Below, one piece after another: positions 34,952 to 44,448 of a DNA stretch of 64,000 bases. Within the stretch, counting starts at the first letter, position 1; each line of letters begins with the position of its first letter. Source of the DNA: Vibrio penaeicida (GTDB taxonomy: Bacteria; Pseudomonadota; Gammaproteobacteria; Enterobacterales; Vibrionaceae); the NCBI RefSeq assembly GCF_002933855.1, contig NZ_BFAQ01000032.1, forward strand, positions 14,083-78,082, written 5' to 3'. The notes beneath the pieces are model-generated. The model had not been told where the DNA came from, did no database searches, and saw only the letters and a program-made list of their open reading frames with translations. Made by a program: the position numbers and the translations under genes.

Positions 34952-35062
34952 TGGCATCCCGCTTGTGATCTAATGCTCTAATTTGTGGTCCATTACTTGA
35001 CTAAGCATAGTAGCCGGATATGGTCTTATTCAAAACCTATTTACTTAAAATTAGGAAAGAAA

Positions 35063-35347
35063 GTGAATGTAGAGCAACTTATTGAAGCAATGACCCCAGA
35101 GGTATACGAGCGCTTAAATTATGCTGTAGAAACGGGTAAATGGCCGGATGGTACTCCGTTAAACCAAGAGCAGCGAGATTCTTGCATGCAAGCCGTTATG
35201 CTATACCAATCCAAGCACAATACTGAAGCACAGCATATGTCTGTTGCTGCGGGTGGTGAAATTGAGTTCAAGTCGAAAGTTGAGCTAAAAAAGGAATTTT
35301 CTAAAGGCGAAGAAGAAATCACTCGAATAAAAATCGATAAAGAATAA
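35063..35347 (+). CDS. yeaC: YeaC-type DUF1315 protein
   Basis: The gene starts at a GTG (35063) with AGGA 6 nt upstream, giving 94 aa: VNVEQLIEAMTPEVYERLNYAVETGKWPDGTPL, then EQRDSCMQAVMLYQSKH. This is the DUF1315/YeaC family. The frame continues back to 34985, but that part has no ribosome site. In E. coli yeaC also lies next to msrB and gapA. Function unknown. A strong bidirectional terminator follows. Confidence 0.9.
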   Translation: MNVEQLIEAMTPEVYERLNYAVETGKWPDGTPLNQEQRDSCMQAVMLYQSKHNTEAQHMSVAAGGEIEFKSKVELKKEFSKGEEEITRIKIDKE

Positions 35348-35381
35348 ATTAACAGCACATCGATAAAGAACGATAAATAAA

Positions 35382-35409
35382 AAGAGAGGAGGCATTTGCC
35401 TCCTCTCTT
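35382..35409. terminator. Bidirectional terminator between yeaC and ansA
   Basis: AAGAGAGGAGGC-ATTT-GCCTCCTCTCTT is a perfect 12-bp stem; a T-rich tail (GTTTTTTC) follows on the plus strand and A/T-rich DNA on the other. Confidence 0.93.
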
Positions 35410-35416
35410 GTTTTTT

Positions 35417-36430
35417 CTAAAGGCTCATTTCACCGCGAAGAATTTCTTGCATCTGGCTTTTTATTTCTTCGTAGCCGAGGTTCTGACTCAGCAAGTAATG
35501 CAATTTGGCAAGCGCCGCCTCTGGTGTCATGTCGTACCCGCTGATAACACCAGCTTCTGCTAAAGCACATCCTGTGGCGTAGCCTCCCATATTCACCTTG
35601 CCAGCGAGACACTGCGTTAAGTTCACTACAATCACGCCGCGTTCCGAAGCTTCTTTTAAATGCCCTAATAGTTCAGGGTTTTGTGGCGCATTTCCAACAC
35701 CAAAGGTCAGAAGAATCATTGCGTTCACAGGTTGGCGCAGAGTATTTCGGATGACCTCGTGCGAAATACCAGGGTACATAGTGATAACGCCAATCGGTTG
35801 AGGCGTAATTCGATGTACTTTAAAGTCGCCTGCGGGCTTTTTATCCACTTCAATGTGATTACTGACTTGAATGTTAATACCCGCTTCTAGCAGTGCTGGC
35901 AGGTTAGGGGACGTAAACGCATTAAACCCATCCGCATGCGACTTAGTGCTGCGATTACCCCGCATCAACTGATTATTGAAAAATAATGTGACTTCATTAA
36001 TCGGGTAATTTGCAGCGATGTGCAGAGCATTGAGTAAGTTTGCTTGCCCATCGGATCTCAGCTCTGCTAGGGGAATTTGCGACCCCGTAACGATGACTGG
36101 CTTACCGAGGTTTTCGAGCATAAACGAAAGCGCAGAAGCGGTGTAAGCCATGGTGTCGGTACCATGAAGGATAACGAAACCATCGTAGTTGTCGTAATTG
36201 TCTCGAATGTCATCGGCGATTTGCTGCCAATCCATAGGCGTCATATCGGACGAATCGATGAGCGGCTCATATTCGTGGATGGTGTAATCGGGCATTTCAG
36301 AACGATGAAATTCCGGCATGCTTTGAAGTTGTTTTTCCATAAACCCAGCAACCGGAATATAACCTTGATCAGATTTTTGCATTCCAATGGTGCCGCCAGT
36401 ATAAGCGATGTATATGTGTTTTTTTTGCAT
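35417..36430 (-). CDS. ansA: Type I L-asparaginase
   Basis: A 337-aa cytoplasmic asparaginase. The first catalytic Thr lies in YIAYTGGTIGMQKS and the second in VILHGTDTMAYTASALSFM (about residue 90). Further family segments are VTGSQIPLAELRSDG and VVNLTQCLAGKVNMGGYATG. It hydrolyses asparagine to aspartate and ammonia. It lies downstream of sppA on the same strand, with a terminator between, the E. coli sppA-ansA order. Confidence 0.96.
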   Translation of the reverse strand: MQKKHIYIAYTGGTIGMQKSDQGYIPVAGFMEKQLQSMPEFHRSEMPDYTIHEYEPLIDSSDMTPMDWQQIADDIRDNYDNYDGFVILHGTDTMAYTASALSFMLENLGKPVIVTGSQIPLAELRSDGQANLLNALHIAANYPINEVTLFFNNQLMRGNRSTKSHADGFNAFTSPNLPALLEAGINIQVSNHIEVDKKPAGDFKVHRITPQPIGVITMYPGISHEVIRNTLRQPVNAMILLTFGVGNAPQNPELLGHLKEASERGVIVVNLTQCLAGKVNMGGYATGCALAEAGVISGYDMTPEAALAKLHYLLSQNLGYEEIKSQMQEILRGEMSL

Positions 36431-36573
36431 GGGGTTATGTTTCTATTCGTTACACGTTGTAATTATGGCGGGATTATAGCGAATTCTGCTCAAAACCCCA
36501 GAAGGAAATACTTTAAACCTGTTCGCTAATTAACATTTATATCTTTAACCCCATAATTTTCCTAATAGTATAA

Positions 36574-36597
36574 AAATAGACGCCGAAGCGTCTATTT
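36574..36597 (-). terminator. Terminator after sppA
   Basis: AAATAGACGC-CGAA-GCGTCTATTT is a perfect 10-bp stem with a TTCG tetraloop on the transcribed minus strand and a T-run after it. Confidence 0.9.
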
Positions 36598-36630
36598 AAA
36601 AAGGTTGTTACTAACGTTCAAGTGTCAGAA

Positions 36631-38481
36631 CTATTGGACTTGGCAATTCAAGCAAAACGCGTAGTGCCCTTTAGGATCATTAAAGCTCTGCATCACGCTT
36701 AAATCTTGCTTAAGCTGTTTGGCGACAGGCTGCAGCGATTGAGGTAAAACGCTGTTTACATCAATGCCTAAATTAACAGAGATGTTTTGCATCAACTCTT
36801 GAATGATCTGTTCTGTGGAAGATAGTGGCTCTTCTACCCAGTAAACGTTGTATGAATCCAGTTCTGCCAGTTCAGCAGCCAGCTTAACGGCATCATCAAA
36901 ATCGCCCATTTGGTCGACCAATCCGAATGACATCGCATCTTTCGCTGTCCAAACACGTCCTTGGGCAACCTTATCGACATCAGCAACACTCATATCGCGG
37001 TTTTCGCCGACTAGACCAATAAAGCGCTGGTAGCCGTGTTCAATACCCATTTGAATCGCTTCAGATGCAGCAGGAGTGAGACCACGTGTTACCCCAATGC
37101 CAGAGAAAGGAGATGTGCCGATGCCATCGTTATAGATACCGAGGTTGTTCAAGCCTTTCTCAAACGTTGTAATAACGCTGAATATGCCAATGGAACCGGT
37201 AAGAGTTGTCGGTTGTGCGACTATTTTGTCGGCACTCATCGAAATCCAGTAGCCGCCAGAAGCTGCCAAGCTAGACATAGACACAACAACGGGCTTTCCT
37301 GCATTACGCAATGCTTGCACTTCGTTACGAATCACTTCCGAAGCAAAAGCACTGCCGCCCGGGCTGTCCACTCGAAGTACAACGGCTTTAATTTTGTCGT
37401 CAATTCTAGCGTCTCGCATCAGTGATGCAATCGTATCGCCACCCACCGTTCCGCGAGGTTGGAAACCATCCATAATCGCGCCACTGGCGACAATCACACC
37501 GACATCGTCAGCGGCAAAATTCAACTTCGGAGTCATTGTTGCTAGGTATTCGTAGTATCCGACGTGATTAAAGCTATCGTTGCCATTACTACCAAACTCT
37601 TCCACCAGAGCTTTTCTGACTTGTTGTCTGGTCGCCAGTTCATCAACTAAACCAATGTTTTTGGAAAGCAGCGCTAAATCGCCTTTTGATTCATTAAGCA
37701 ATCTCAGCATATCGGCTTCGCTAGGGGCGAGAGTGGACGCTTCAATCTGGCGGTTTAACGCAACATCATGAATAAACGCATCCCAAAGTTGTGTCAGCCA
37801 GCGAGACGCCGACTCCTTGGCTTCGTTAGACATATCATTGCGAGTAAATGGCTCAATAGCAGATTTGTAAGTGCCAACACGGAAGACATGCGTATTAACA
37901 TCTAGCTTCTCTAACATGTCTTTGTAGTAGAGATTGTATGCGCCGTAGCCTTGCATAAGTACTGCACCATCCGGAGCCAAGTACACTTTATCAGCGTAAC
38001 TGGCCAAGTAGTACTGGCTCTGGTTGTAAAAGTCACCAATGGCATAGACAGGCTTGCCGGAGGTTTTAAATTCGTTAAGCGCTTTAGCAATGTAGCGAAG
38101 TTTGGTGAGATTGGTCTCTGGCATTTCACGTAGGGCTAATACCAAACCCGTCACGTTGTCGTCGTTTTGCGCGTGTCTAATCGCCTCAACAATGTCAAAC
38201 AGAACATTCTCTCTTGGTAACTCACTGCCTAGCAACGAACCTGTGAATGAATCCATAGGGGCAACGTAGCTGCTTTGTTCCACTATCGGACCGGACAAGT
38301 TCATGACAAGCGCCGATTTCTCTTGCACGACTGGTGCTGCGGTATCGGCTTGGGTATAAACGAAATAGATGATCGCTAAAGAAAACAAAAAGAATAGGTT
38401 GATGATGGCAACTCGTAGGAAGGAAATCGCTTTCCATATCCACTTAAAAATCAAACCTATAACTCGAAATATCTTTTTCAT
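36631..38481 (-). CDS. sppA: Signal peptide peptidase SppA (67-kDa type)
   Basis: 616 aa from the ATG at 38481 (GGAAAG upstream). An N-terminal membrane anchor (ISFLRVAIINLFFLFSLAIIYFVY) is followed by two serine-protease domains. The catalytic Lys lies in VGTYKSAIEPFTRNDMS and the nucleophile Ser in SMSSLAASGGYWISMSADKIVA. SppA degrades cleaved signal peptides in the inner membrane, facing the periplasm. The frame extends to 38517, but MKKIFRV is the natural N-terminus. Confidence 0.95.
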   Translation of the reverse strand: MKKIFRVIGLIFKWIWKAISFLRVAIINLFFLFSLAIIYFVYTQADTAAPVVQEKSALVMNLSGPIVEQSSYVAPMDSFTGSLLGSELPRENVLFDIVEAIRHAQNDDNVTGLVLALREMPETNLTKLRYIAKALNEFKTSGKPVYAIGDFYNQSQYYLASYADKVYLAPDGAVLMQGYGAYNLYYKDMLEKLDVNTHVFRVGTYKSAIEPFTRNDMSNEAKESASRWLTQLWDAFIHDVALNRQIEASTLAPSEADMLRLLNESKGDLALLSKNIGLVDELATRQQVRKALVEEFGSNGNDSFNHVGYYEYLATMTPKLNFAADDVGVIVASGAIMDGFQPRGTVGGDTIASLMRDARIDDKIKAVVLRVDSPGGSAFASEVIRNEVQALRNAGKPVVVSMSSLAASGGYWISMSADKIVAQPTTLTGSIGIFSVITTFEKGLNNLGIYNDGIGTSPFSGIGVTRGLTPAASEAIQMGIEHGYQRFIGLVGENRDMSVADVDKVAQGRVWTAKDAMSFGLVDQMGDFDDAVKLAAELAELDSYNVYWVEEPLSSTEQIIQELMQNISVNLGIDVNSVLPQSLQPVAKQLKQDLSVMQSFNDPKGHYAFCLNCQVQ

Positions 38482-38651
38482 GTCTTTCCAATACAAGTAC
38501 TTAGCTAATCGCTCCATCCTACGTGATCTTAGGGAAGAAAAACACAGAATATTGATCGTTGTTGTAAAAATGTAAACAGTTGTTTGATTTTTTGTTTTTA
38601 GGCTTTTAAGGTGGTCATACCACTACTATAAAATTAAAGTGAGCTCTCCCT

Positions 38652-40655
38652 ATGTATTCTAATTTACTTTCGCCGCTGGACTTGGGTTTTACCCAGTTAC
38701 GCAATCGGGTATTAATGGGTTCCATGCATACCGGTTTGGAAGAAGACAAGCAAGGTCTACACAAACTTGCTGCTTTTTATGCAGAGCGGGCGAAGGGGGG
38801 AGTAGGGCTAATAGTAACGGGCGGCTTTTCACCAAATTTACGGGGAAGGCTACATCCGTTCAGTGCAGAGTTTAGTAAAAATAAACATGCCCAAGCCCAC
38901 AAAGTCGTCACCGACGCCGTACATGAACACGGTGGGAAAATTGCGCTTCAATTACTGCATGCAGGTCGATATGCCATGCATCCTTTTTCTCAAAGCGCAT
39001 CAGAGATCAGAGCTCCAATCGCAAAGTTCACACCCAGTGAAATGAGTGGGCGTCAGATCCGAAAAACCATTGGCGCATTCGCTAATTCTGCCTCCCTCGC
39101 GCAAGAAGCGGGGTATGACGGCATCGAAATCATGGGCTCGGAAGGGTACTTGATCAACCAGTTCATTTGTAAACGCACCAACATGCGTTACGACGAATGG
39201 GGGGGAACTTATGAAAATCGCATGCGCTTTCCGATTGAAACGGTAAAAGCAATCCGCGAAAAAGTGGGCAAAGAATTCATCATCATATTCCGTTTATCCA
39301 TGCTGGATTTAGTGGAAGAAGGCAGTACGTTTGAAGAAGTCGTCTTGCTGGCCAAAGAGCTGGAAAAAGCTGGAGTCACCATCATCAATACCGGTATTGG
39401 TTGGCATGAAGCGCGAGTTCCGACTATCGCAACACAAGTTCCGCGCAGTGCCTTTGCGTGGGTGACGGAAAAAGTGAAACCACACCTTAACGTGCCAGTT
39501 ATCACTTGCAACCGAATCAATACACCTGATGAAGCCGAGAAAATCATAGCCTCTGGCCAGGCAGACATGGTATCGATGGCGCGCCCTTTCTTGGCCGATC
39601 CGGACTTTGTGAATAAAGCAGAAGCGCAGCAAAGCCACCTTATTAATACCTGTATTGGATGTAACCAAGCGTGTTTGGATAACGTGTTCAAAGGCAAACG
39701 AGCAAGTTGCCTTGTCAACCCTAGAGCGTGCTACGAATCGGAAATCGTGGTTCAACCGACAGCCAAAAAGAAAAAGATCGCAGTTGTGGGGGCGGGACCA
39801 GCAGGGTTGTCGTTTGCGACTACAGCTTCGGAGCGCGGTCACGATGTGGATTTATATGAACGCAATGATCGTATTGGTGGTCAATTCCGCTTAGCCATGC
39901 AAATCCCGGGTAAAGAAGAGTTTCGTGAAACCATTCGTTACTTTGCCAACCGCATCGATACCACCGGGGTTAACCTCAAGCTTTCAACAGAAGTGACTTT
40001 TGACATGCTAGAAGGGTACGACGAAGTGGTAATGGCGTCTGGGGTTGCGCCGCGAGAAGTGAAAATCGAAGGTTTCGACAATGCTGAAAAAGTGGTGGAT
40101 TACCAAACACTGATCCGTGATAAGACGCCCGTAGGCGAGAAAGTTGCCATTATTGGCGCAGGTGGTATCGGGATTGATGTCGCCACTATGTTAACGGAAC
40201 CAAATGGTCATGACTTGGATGATTGGCTGCATGAGTGGGGCATCGATAAGAACATTGATCACCCGGGTGGTCTATTCCCTTATCCTGATTCTGTTAGCGA
40301 CAAAACCGTATGGGTGTTGCAGCGTCGAAATGGTCGAGTAGGGAAAGGGCCTGGCAAAACAACGGGCTGGATCCACAAACGTACTTTAGAAAAGCGTGGG
40401 GTGAATTTGATAGGCGGAGTCAAATATCAGCGGCTTAACGGGAAAGGCTTATACATAGAGCATCAGGGCGACGAAAAGCTATTGGATGCCGATACGGTTG
40501 TGGTGTGCGCAGGGCAAGAATCAGTAAGACCATTTGAGTCAGATTGGAGCAAGCTTGGTGATAAACTCCATATTATTGGCGGAGCAGACCATGCTGGAGA
40601 GCTCGATGCTGTTCGAGCCATTCGCCAAGGTGTAAAGTTAGCGGTAGCGCTGTAA
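38652..40655 (+). CDS. fadH: 2,4-dienoyl-CoA reductase (FadH-like)
   Basis: This 667-aa protein has three parts. The N-terminal old-yellow-enzyme TIM barrel is residues 1-340 (LLSPLDLGFTQLRNRVLMGSMHTGLEE, LQLLHAGRYAMHP, EGYLINQFICKRTN). A [4Fe-4S] motif C-x2-C-x3-C-x11-C follows at about 337-356 (CIGCNQACLDN). The FAD and NADP-binding domains start at VVGAGPAGLSFATTA and AIIGAGGIGIDVA. It reduces 2,4-dienoyl-CoA in unsaturated fatty-acid breakdown. It lies between sppA and ydjA, where E. coli lacks it. Confidence 0.94.
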   Translation: MYSNLLSPLDLGFTQLRNRVLMGSMHTGLEEDKQGLHKLAAFYAERAKGGVGLIVTGGFSPNLRGRLHPFSAEFSKNKHAQAHKVVTDAVHEHGGKIALQLLHAGRYAMHPFSQSASEIRAPIAKFTPSEMSGRQIRKTIGAFANSASLAQEAGYDGIEIMGSEGYLINQFICKRTNMRYDEWGGTYENRMRFPIETVKAIREKVGKEFIIIFRLSMLDLVEEGSTFEEVVLLAKELEKAGVTIINTGIGWHEARVPTIATQVPRSAFAWVTEKVKPHLNVPVITCNRINTPDEAEKIIASGQADMVSMARPFLADPDFVNKAEAQQSHLINTCIGCNQACLDNVFKGKRASCLVNPRACYESEIVVQPTAKKKKIAVVGAGPAGLSFATTASERGHDVDLYERNDRIGGQFRLAMQIPGKEEFRETIRYFANRIDTTGVNLKLSTEVTFDMLEGYDEVVMASGVAPREVKIEGFDNAEKVVDYQTLIRDKTPVGEKVAIIGAGGIGIDVATMLTEPNGHDLDDWLHEWGIDKNIDHPGGLFPYPDSVSDKTVWVLQRRNGRVGKGPGKTTGWIHKRTLEKRGVNLIGGVKYQRLNGKGLYIEHQGDEKLLDADTVVVCAGQESVRPFESDWSKLGDKLHIIGGADHAGELDAVRAIRQGVKLAVAL

Positions 40656-40737
40656 ACACAGAATTAGCCTCTAAAATACAGGGGCTAAATTTGGGTAGGT
40701 TTATGCTACATTTGAAAAAAACGAATAAGGACTTCAA

Positions 40738-41286
40738 ATGGAAGCGCTAGACCTTTTATTGAATCGCCGCTCAATCGCTAAGCTTTCTGCTCCAGCGCCA
40801 GAAGGTGAAACACTTCAAAACATCATCAAAGCTGGGCTTCGCGCCCCCGACCATGCCGGGTTAACCCCTTGGCGCTTTGTGATTTCACAAGGTGAAGGCT
40901 TGGCAAAGCTCGCGGATATTTTGGTATCGGCCGCTGAAGCAGAAAACAGCGAAGAAGCGGTGATCGAAAAACTGAAAAACGCCCCTTTTCGTGCCCCCAT
41001 GGTGATTACCGTTATTGCCAAAGTCACTGAGCATGAAAAAGTACCCGCTCTGGAACAATACCTTTCTGCGGGATGCGCTGTTCAAGCCATGCAAATGGCC
41101 GCTGTCGCGCAAGGTTTTCAAGCGTTTTGGCGCTCAGGAAGTTGGATGTTCCATCCGAAGGTACACGAAGCATTTGGCTTGGAAGGCAAAGACGAAATCG
41201 TTGGCTTCCTCTACGTTGGCACTCCGGGCTGCACACCAATGAAAGTACCAGAGCGAGACTTAAGCCAATTTATTGAATTTCTATAG
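40738..41286 (+). CDS. ydjA: Nitroreductase family protein YdjA
   Basis: 182 aa, the YdjA length. It starts MEALDLLLNRRSIAKLSAPAPEG with the FMN-binding RRS segment, then APDHAGLTPWRFVISQGEG and AGCAVQAMQMAAVAQGFQAFWRSG. The family reduces nitro compounds with NAD(P)H as dimers with FMN; the natural substrate of YdjA is not known. The gene order sppA, ydjA, topB is as in E. coli, apart from fadH and the absence of selD. Confidence 0.93.
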   Translation: MEALDLLLNRRSIAKLSAPAPEGETLQNIIKAGLRAPDHAGLTPWRFVISQGEGLAKLADILVSAAEAENSEEAVIEKLKNAPFRAPMVITVIAKVTEHEKVPALEQYLSAGCAVQAMQMAAVAQGFQAFWRSGSWMFHPKVHEAFGLEGKDEIVGFLYVGTPGCTPMKVPERDLSQFIEFL

Positions 41287-41348
41287 CGACCTAGTTTCGG
41301 TATTAATACAAATTAACTGTATAAAAAAACAGTTTTTCTTGCATTCTG

Positions 41349-41374
41349 AAAGCCACATTAGATAATGTGGCTTT
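41349..41374 (+). terminator. Terminator after ydjA
   Basis: AAAGCCACATT-AGAT-AATGTGGCTTT is a perfect 11-bp stem followed by TGTTTTA. It lies about 60 bp after the ydjA stop and 30 bp before topB. Confidence 0.88.
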
Positions 41375-41404
41375 TGTTTTATCTGAATCTTTTCACGTTT
41401 ATTT

Positions 41405-43384
41405 ATGTCTCGACTCATCATTGCCGAAAAACCCAGCTTAGGACGCGCGATTGCCGCCGCTCTACCCAAGCCTCAAAAAAACGAAAACGGATTTATTCGT
41501 TGCGGGAATGGTGACATCGTCACTTGGTGTATCGGTCACTTGTTGGAACAGGTGGAACCCGATGCCTATGATGAACGTTACAAAAAATGGAACATGGACG
41601 ACTTGCCCATTGTCCCGCAGCAATGGCAGCTCAGACCTCGCAAGACTTCAAGTAAACAGCTCACGGTGATCCGTAAGCTGTTAAAAGAAAGCAGCCACCT
41701 TGTTCATGCTGGCGACCCTGATCGTGAAGGGCAACTGCTGGTGGACGAAGTGATCGATTACTGCAAAGTCCCCAAAGGCAAAAAAGAGAACATGGAAAGG
41801 TTACTGATCAGTGACTTAAACTTACCTGCGGTAAAGCGGGCACTTTCTCAGCTTCGCAGTAATCGTGATTTTATCCCTCTTTCTGTATCGGCATTAGCCC
41901 GTTCACGAGCTGATTGGCTATACGGCATGAATATGTCTCGGGCGTACACTTTACTTGGGAAAAAAGCCGGTTATCAAGGAGTGTTATCGGTAGGAAGAGT
42001 ACAAACTCCCGTTCTTGGATTAGTGGTTCGCCGAGACGAAGAAATCGAAAATTTTGTGCCTCGTGATTATTTTACCCTTCATGCGCTGATTCCATATCAA
42101 GATCAAAATGGCAGCTTTGATATTCGCGCTCGCTGGAAACCGAGCGAAGCCTGTAAGCCTTGGCAAGATGAAGAAGGAAGAGTACTCAACCGAAAACTGG
42201 TAGAGAACGTCGCATCACGTATCGCTAATCAGCCCGCTACGGTAACGAAATCGGAACAAAAACAAACCAAGCAAGCCGCGCCGCTCCCGTATTCACTTTC
42301 CGCATTACAAATCGATGCTGCAAAACGTTTTGGTATGAGTGCGCAAGATGTGCTGAATGTTTGCCAATCACTGTATGAAAAACACAAACTGATTACCTAC
42401 CCACGTTCTGATAGCCGATATTTACCGGTGGAACATTTTGGGCAAGCTGGGTCGGTAACCGATGCCATTGGCAATAACGCCAAGGAGCTCGCTCAGGCGG
42501 TTCAAGGTGCGGACTTGTCCCGTAAATCGAAAGCGTGGAACGACAGCAAAGTCGATGCCCACCACGCCATCATTCCAACACCCAAAAAAGCGTCGGTAAA
42601 CGGGCTGTCTGGTAATGAAATGAAGATTTACCAACAGATTGCGCGTCAGTATCTTATGCAATTCTACCCACCAGCTTTATTTGCAGAAGCCAAGCTGATC
42701 TTTGATATCGCTGGCGGAACATTTGTTGCGTCTGGCAAGCAGTTGACTGATCCCGGATGGAAAATATTGATGGGGAAAGACAAAGCAGAGAAAGAAGAAG
42801 GGGTCGATACGGTTCCTCCCTTACCAGAAGGAACCGTGCTCACATGCCGTGAAGGTGAAATCAAAGACAGAAAAACAGAGCCACCCAAACATTTTACTGA
42901 AGCCACATTGCTTCAAGCTATGACGGGTATTTCCCGATTTGTGGAAGACAAAGAACTCAAAAAAATCCTTCGTGAAACTGACGGGCTAGGCACAGAAGCC
43001 ACACGCGCTGGCATTCTAGACACTCTATTCAAGCGCCAATTACTTACTCGCCAAGGCAAATCTATTTTAAGTTCTCCTGCCGGTAGAGGTTTGATTCATG
43101 CTCTGCCGAACGAGTCCACCTACCCAGACATGACCGCCAATTGGGAACACCAGCTTCAAGGCATGGCGGAACGCAACCAAGCCTACCAACCTTTTATGCA
43201 AGCATTGGAATCCAACATTACTGGGCTAATGGAAAAGGTGAAATTTGGTCCTGTTCCAGAATCGCTTAGGCACTTACCCAAAGTAGAGCGACCAGCCTAC
43301 AAAAAACGTCGTAGTACTGGAAAAAGCACAGCGAAAAAATCAGGCACAACCAGAAAGCGCGGAGCTACCGCCAAAAAGAGTTAA
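41405..43384 (+). CDS. topB: DNA topoisomerase III
   Basis: A 659-aa type IA topoisomerase. The Toprim domain starts MSRLIIAEKPSLGRAIAAAL and has GDPDREGQLLVDEV with the acidic triad. The active-site Tyr lies in LITYPRSDSRYLP (about residue 328), with SVGRVQTPVLGLVV before it and ETDGLGTEATRAGILDTLF after. The last 25 residues are a Lys/Arg-rich tail (KKRRSTGKSTAKKSGTTRK) likely binding DNA. It decatenates replication intermediates and works with RecQ in other bacteria. Confidence 0.96.
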   Translation: MSRLIIAEKPSLGRAIAAALPKPQKNENGFIRCGNGDIVTWCIGHLLEQVEPDAYDERYKKWNMDDLPIVPQQWQLRPRKTSSKQLTVIRKLLKESSHLVHAGDPDREGQLLVDEVIDYCKVPKGKKENMERLLISDLNLPAVKRALSQLRSNRDFIPLSVSALARSRADWLYGMNMSRAYTLLGKKAGYQGVLSVGRVQTPVLGLVVRRDEEIENFVPRDYFTLHALIPYQDQNGSFDIRARWKPSEACKPWQDEEGRVLNRKLVENVASRIANQPATVTKSEQKQTKQAAPLPYSLSALQIDAAKRFGMSAQDVLNVCQSLYEKHKLITYPRSDSRYLPVEHFGQAGSVTDAIGNNAKELAQAVQGADLSRKSKAWNDSKVDAHHAIIPTPKKASVNGLSGNEMKIYQQIARQYLMQFYPPALFAEAKLIFDIAGGTFVASGKQLTDPGWKILMGKDKAEKEEGVDTVPPLPEGTVLTCREGEIKDRKTEPPKHFTEATLLQAMTGISRFVEDKELKKILRETDGLGTEATRAGILDTLFKRQLLTRQGKSILSSPAGRGLIHALPNESTYPDMTANWEHQLQGMAERNQAYQPFMQALESNITGLMEKVKFGPVPESLRHLPKVERPAYKKRRSTGKSTAKKSGTTRKRGATAKKS

Positions 43385-43410
43385 CCTAATTCAAAGGGGA
43401 ACTCCCTCTG

Positions 43411-44307
43411 CTAGCCCGCTTTTGATTGCTGCAATAGATGCTCAATGAACATGGACGTTTTTTTTGCCAAGTGCTTTCTAGAGGCATAAAACGCATACAG
43501 AACCAAATCTTCAGGTTCATATTCAAGCTCAATGGCATTGAGAAGACCTGAATTAATTTCATCACAGCAAAACTCCGCTGGAAGTATGGCAAACCCAAGG
43601 CCAGCCAACGCCCCCGATTTAGCAAGATGCCCACTGTTCACCCTAAATGAAGAGTTCACTTTCTGTGTGATAAGTTCGCCTTTTTTATTTTTGAATATCC
43701 AAGGTGTGCCGTTCAAAACGGAGAAACTGCTAATACAAGGCACATGATTTAAATCGGTAATCCGAAAAGGGGAAGGGTGAGCTTGAATGAGTTTCGGTGC
43801 CACCACCACCACACTTGGCCAGCGTTTAATCTCTTTTGCAATCCAATTGCTGTCGGCAAGTTTCCCGCGGTGGAAACTCAAAACAACGTCAAACCCATCC
43901 AGCAAATCCTCTTTCGGGTGAATGCTGGTATCGCAACACAAGGAAATGGAAGGGTACTGAGAACAGAAAGACACCACAGTCTCAGCCAATGTAGGAGAGT
44001 CGGGCATCAGAATCCTAAGTTGTCCCATGGCTTCACTCGTGTGTTGAGTGATGTCTTCAAGCGCATCATTGAGTTTATTGAGCAGTGGTTGTGTGCGAGT
44101 GTAAAGCTGCTCGCCGGCTTCCGTTGGGGCTATCTTGCGTGTCGTTCTATCGAAAAGTCGCGTGCTTAGCTTCTCTTCCAATAACGCGATATGTCGACTC
44201 ACGTTGGAGGTCGGTAAGTCGAGAAATTCAGAAGCTCTTTTAAAACTGTTGTTTTCATAGACACAATGAAAGCTCTTGAGCCATACCTGATCAATCTTCT
44301 CTAGCAT
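43411..44307 (-). CDS. LysR family regulator, divergent from variant accD
   Basis: A 298-aa LysR protein. The winged HTH is residues 8-65 (LKSFHCVYENNSFKRASEFL, TSNVSRHIALLEEKL, LFDRTTRKIAPTEAGE), with a sensor domain of about 200 residues. The start is 141 bp from the divergent start of the AccD-like gene, a standard LysR-target layout, so control of that gene is likely. It converges with topB, 26 bp between stops. The effector is unknown; a fatty-acid or malonyl-CoA-pathway signal would make sense but is speculation. Confidence 0.93.
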   Translation of the reverse strand: MLEKIDQVWLKSFHCVYENNSFKRASEFLDLPTSNVSRHIALLEEKLSTRLFDRTTRKIAPTEAGEQLYTRTQPLLNKLNDALEDITQHTSEAMGQLRILMPDSPTLAETVVSFCSQYPSISLCCDTSIHPKEDLLDGFDVVLSFHRGKLADSNWIAKEIKRWPSVVVVAPKLIQAHPSPFRITDLNHVPCISSFSVLNGTPWIFKNKKGELITQKVNSSFRVNSGHLAKSGALAGLGFAILPAEFCCDEINSGLLNAIELEYEPEDLVLYAFYASRKHLAKKTSMFIEHLLQQSKAG

Positions 44308-44448
44308 TCTAACTGTCCCATATTGTTGGATTATGAATCCTATTTACGCCACTTTATTACCAAAAGTAGGCTTATACAATGCAATGTCATGAAAGGCTTA
44401 TCTGGAGAGTGCTTACAGATAGGTATGGTTTTTGACTAAGGTTGCCCA
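44308..44448. promoter_or_regulatory. Divergent LysR/accD-like promoter region
   Basis: 141 bp with AT-rich DNA between the two divergent starts. A LysR site is expected here. I see no clean T-N11-A dyad that I would defend. Confidence 0.4.

Noticed and set aside
39209..39842. Minus-strand frames of 169 and 177 codons inside fadH
   Set aside because: Both are antisense to a gene with full catalytic motifs. Neither has a signal, domain or ribosome site.
40665..40690. Stem TTAGCC / GGCTAA after fadH
   Set aside because: The pairing is imperfect and the loop long; without a T-run it is not a convincing terminator.
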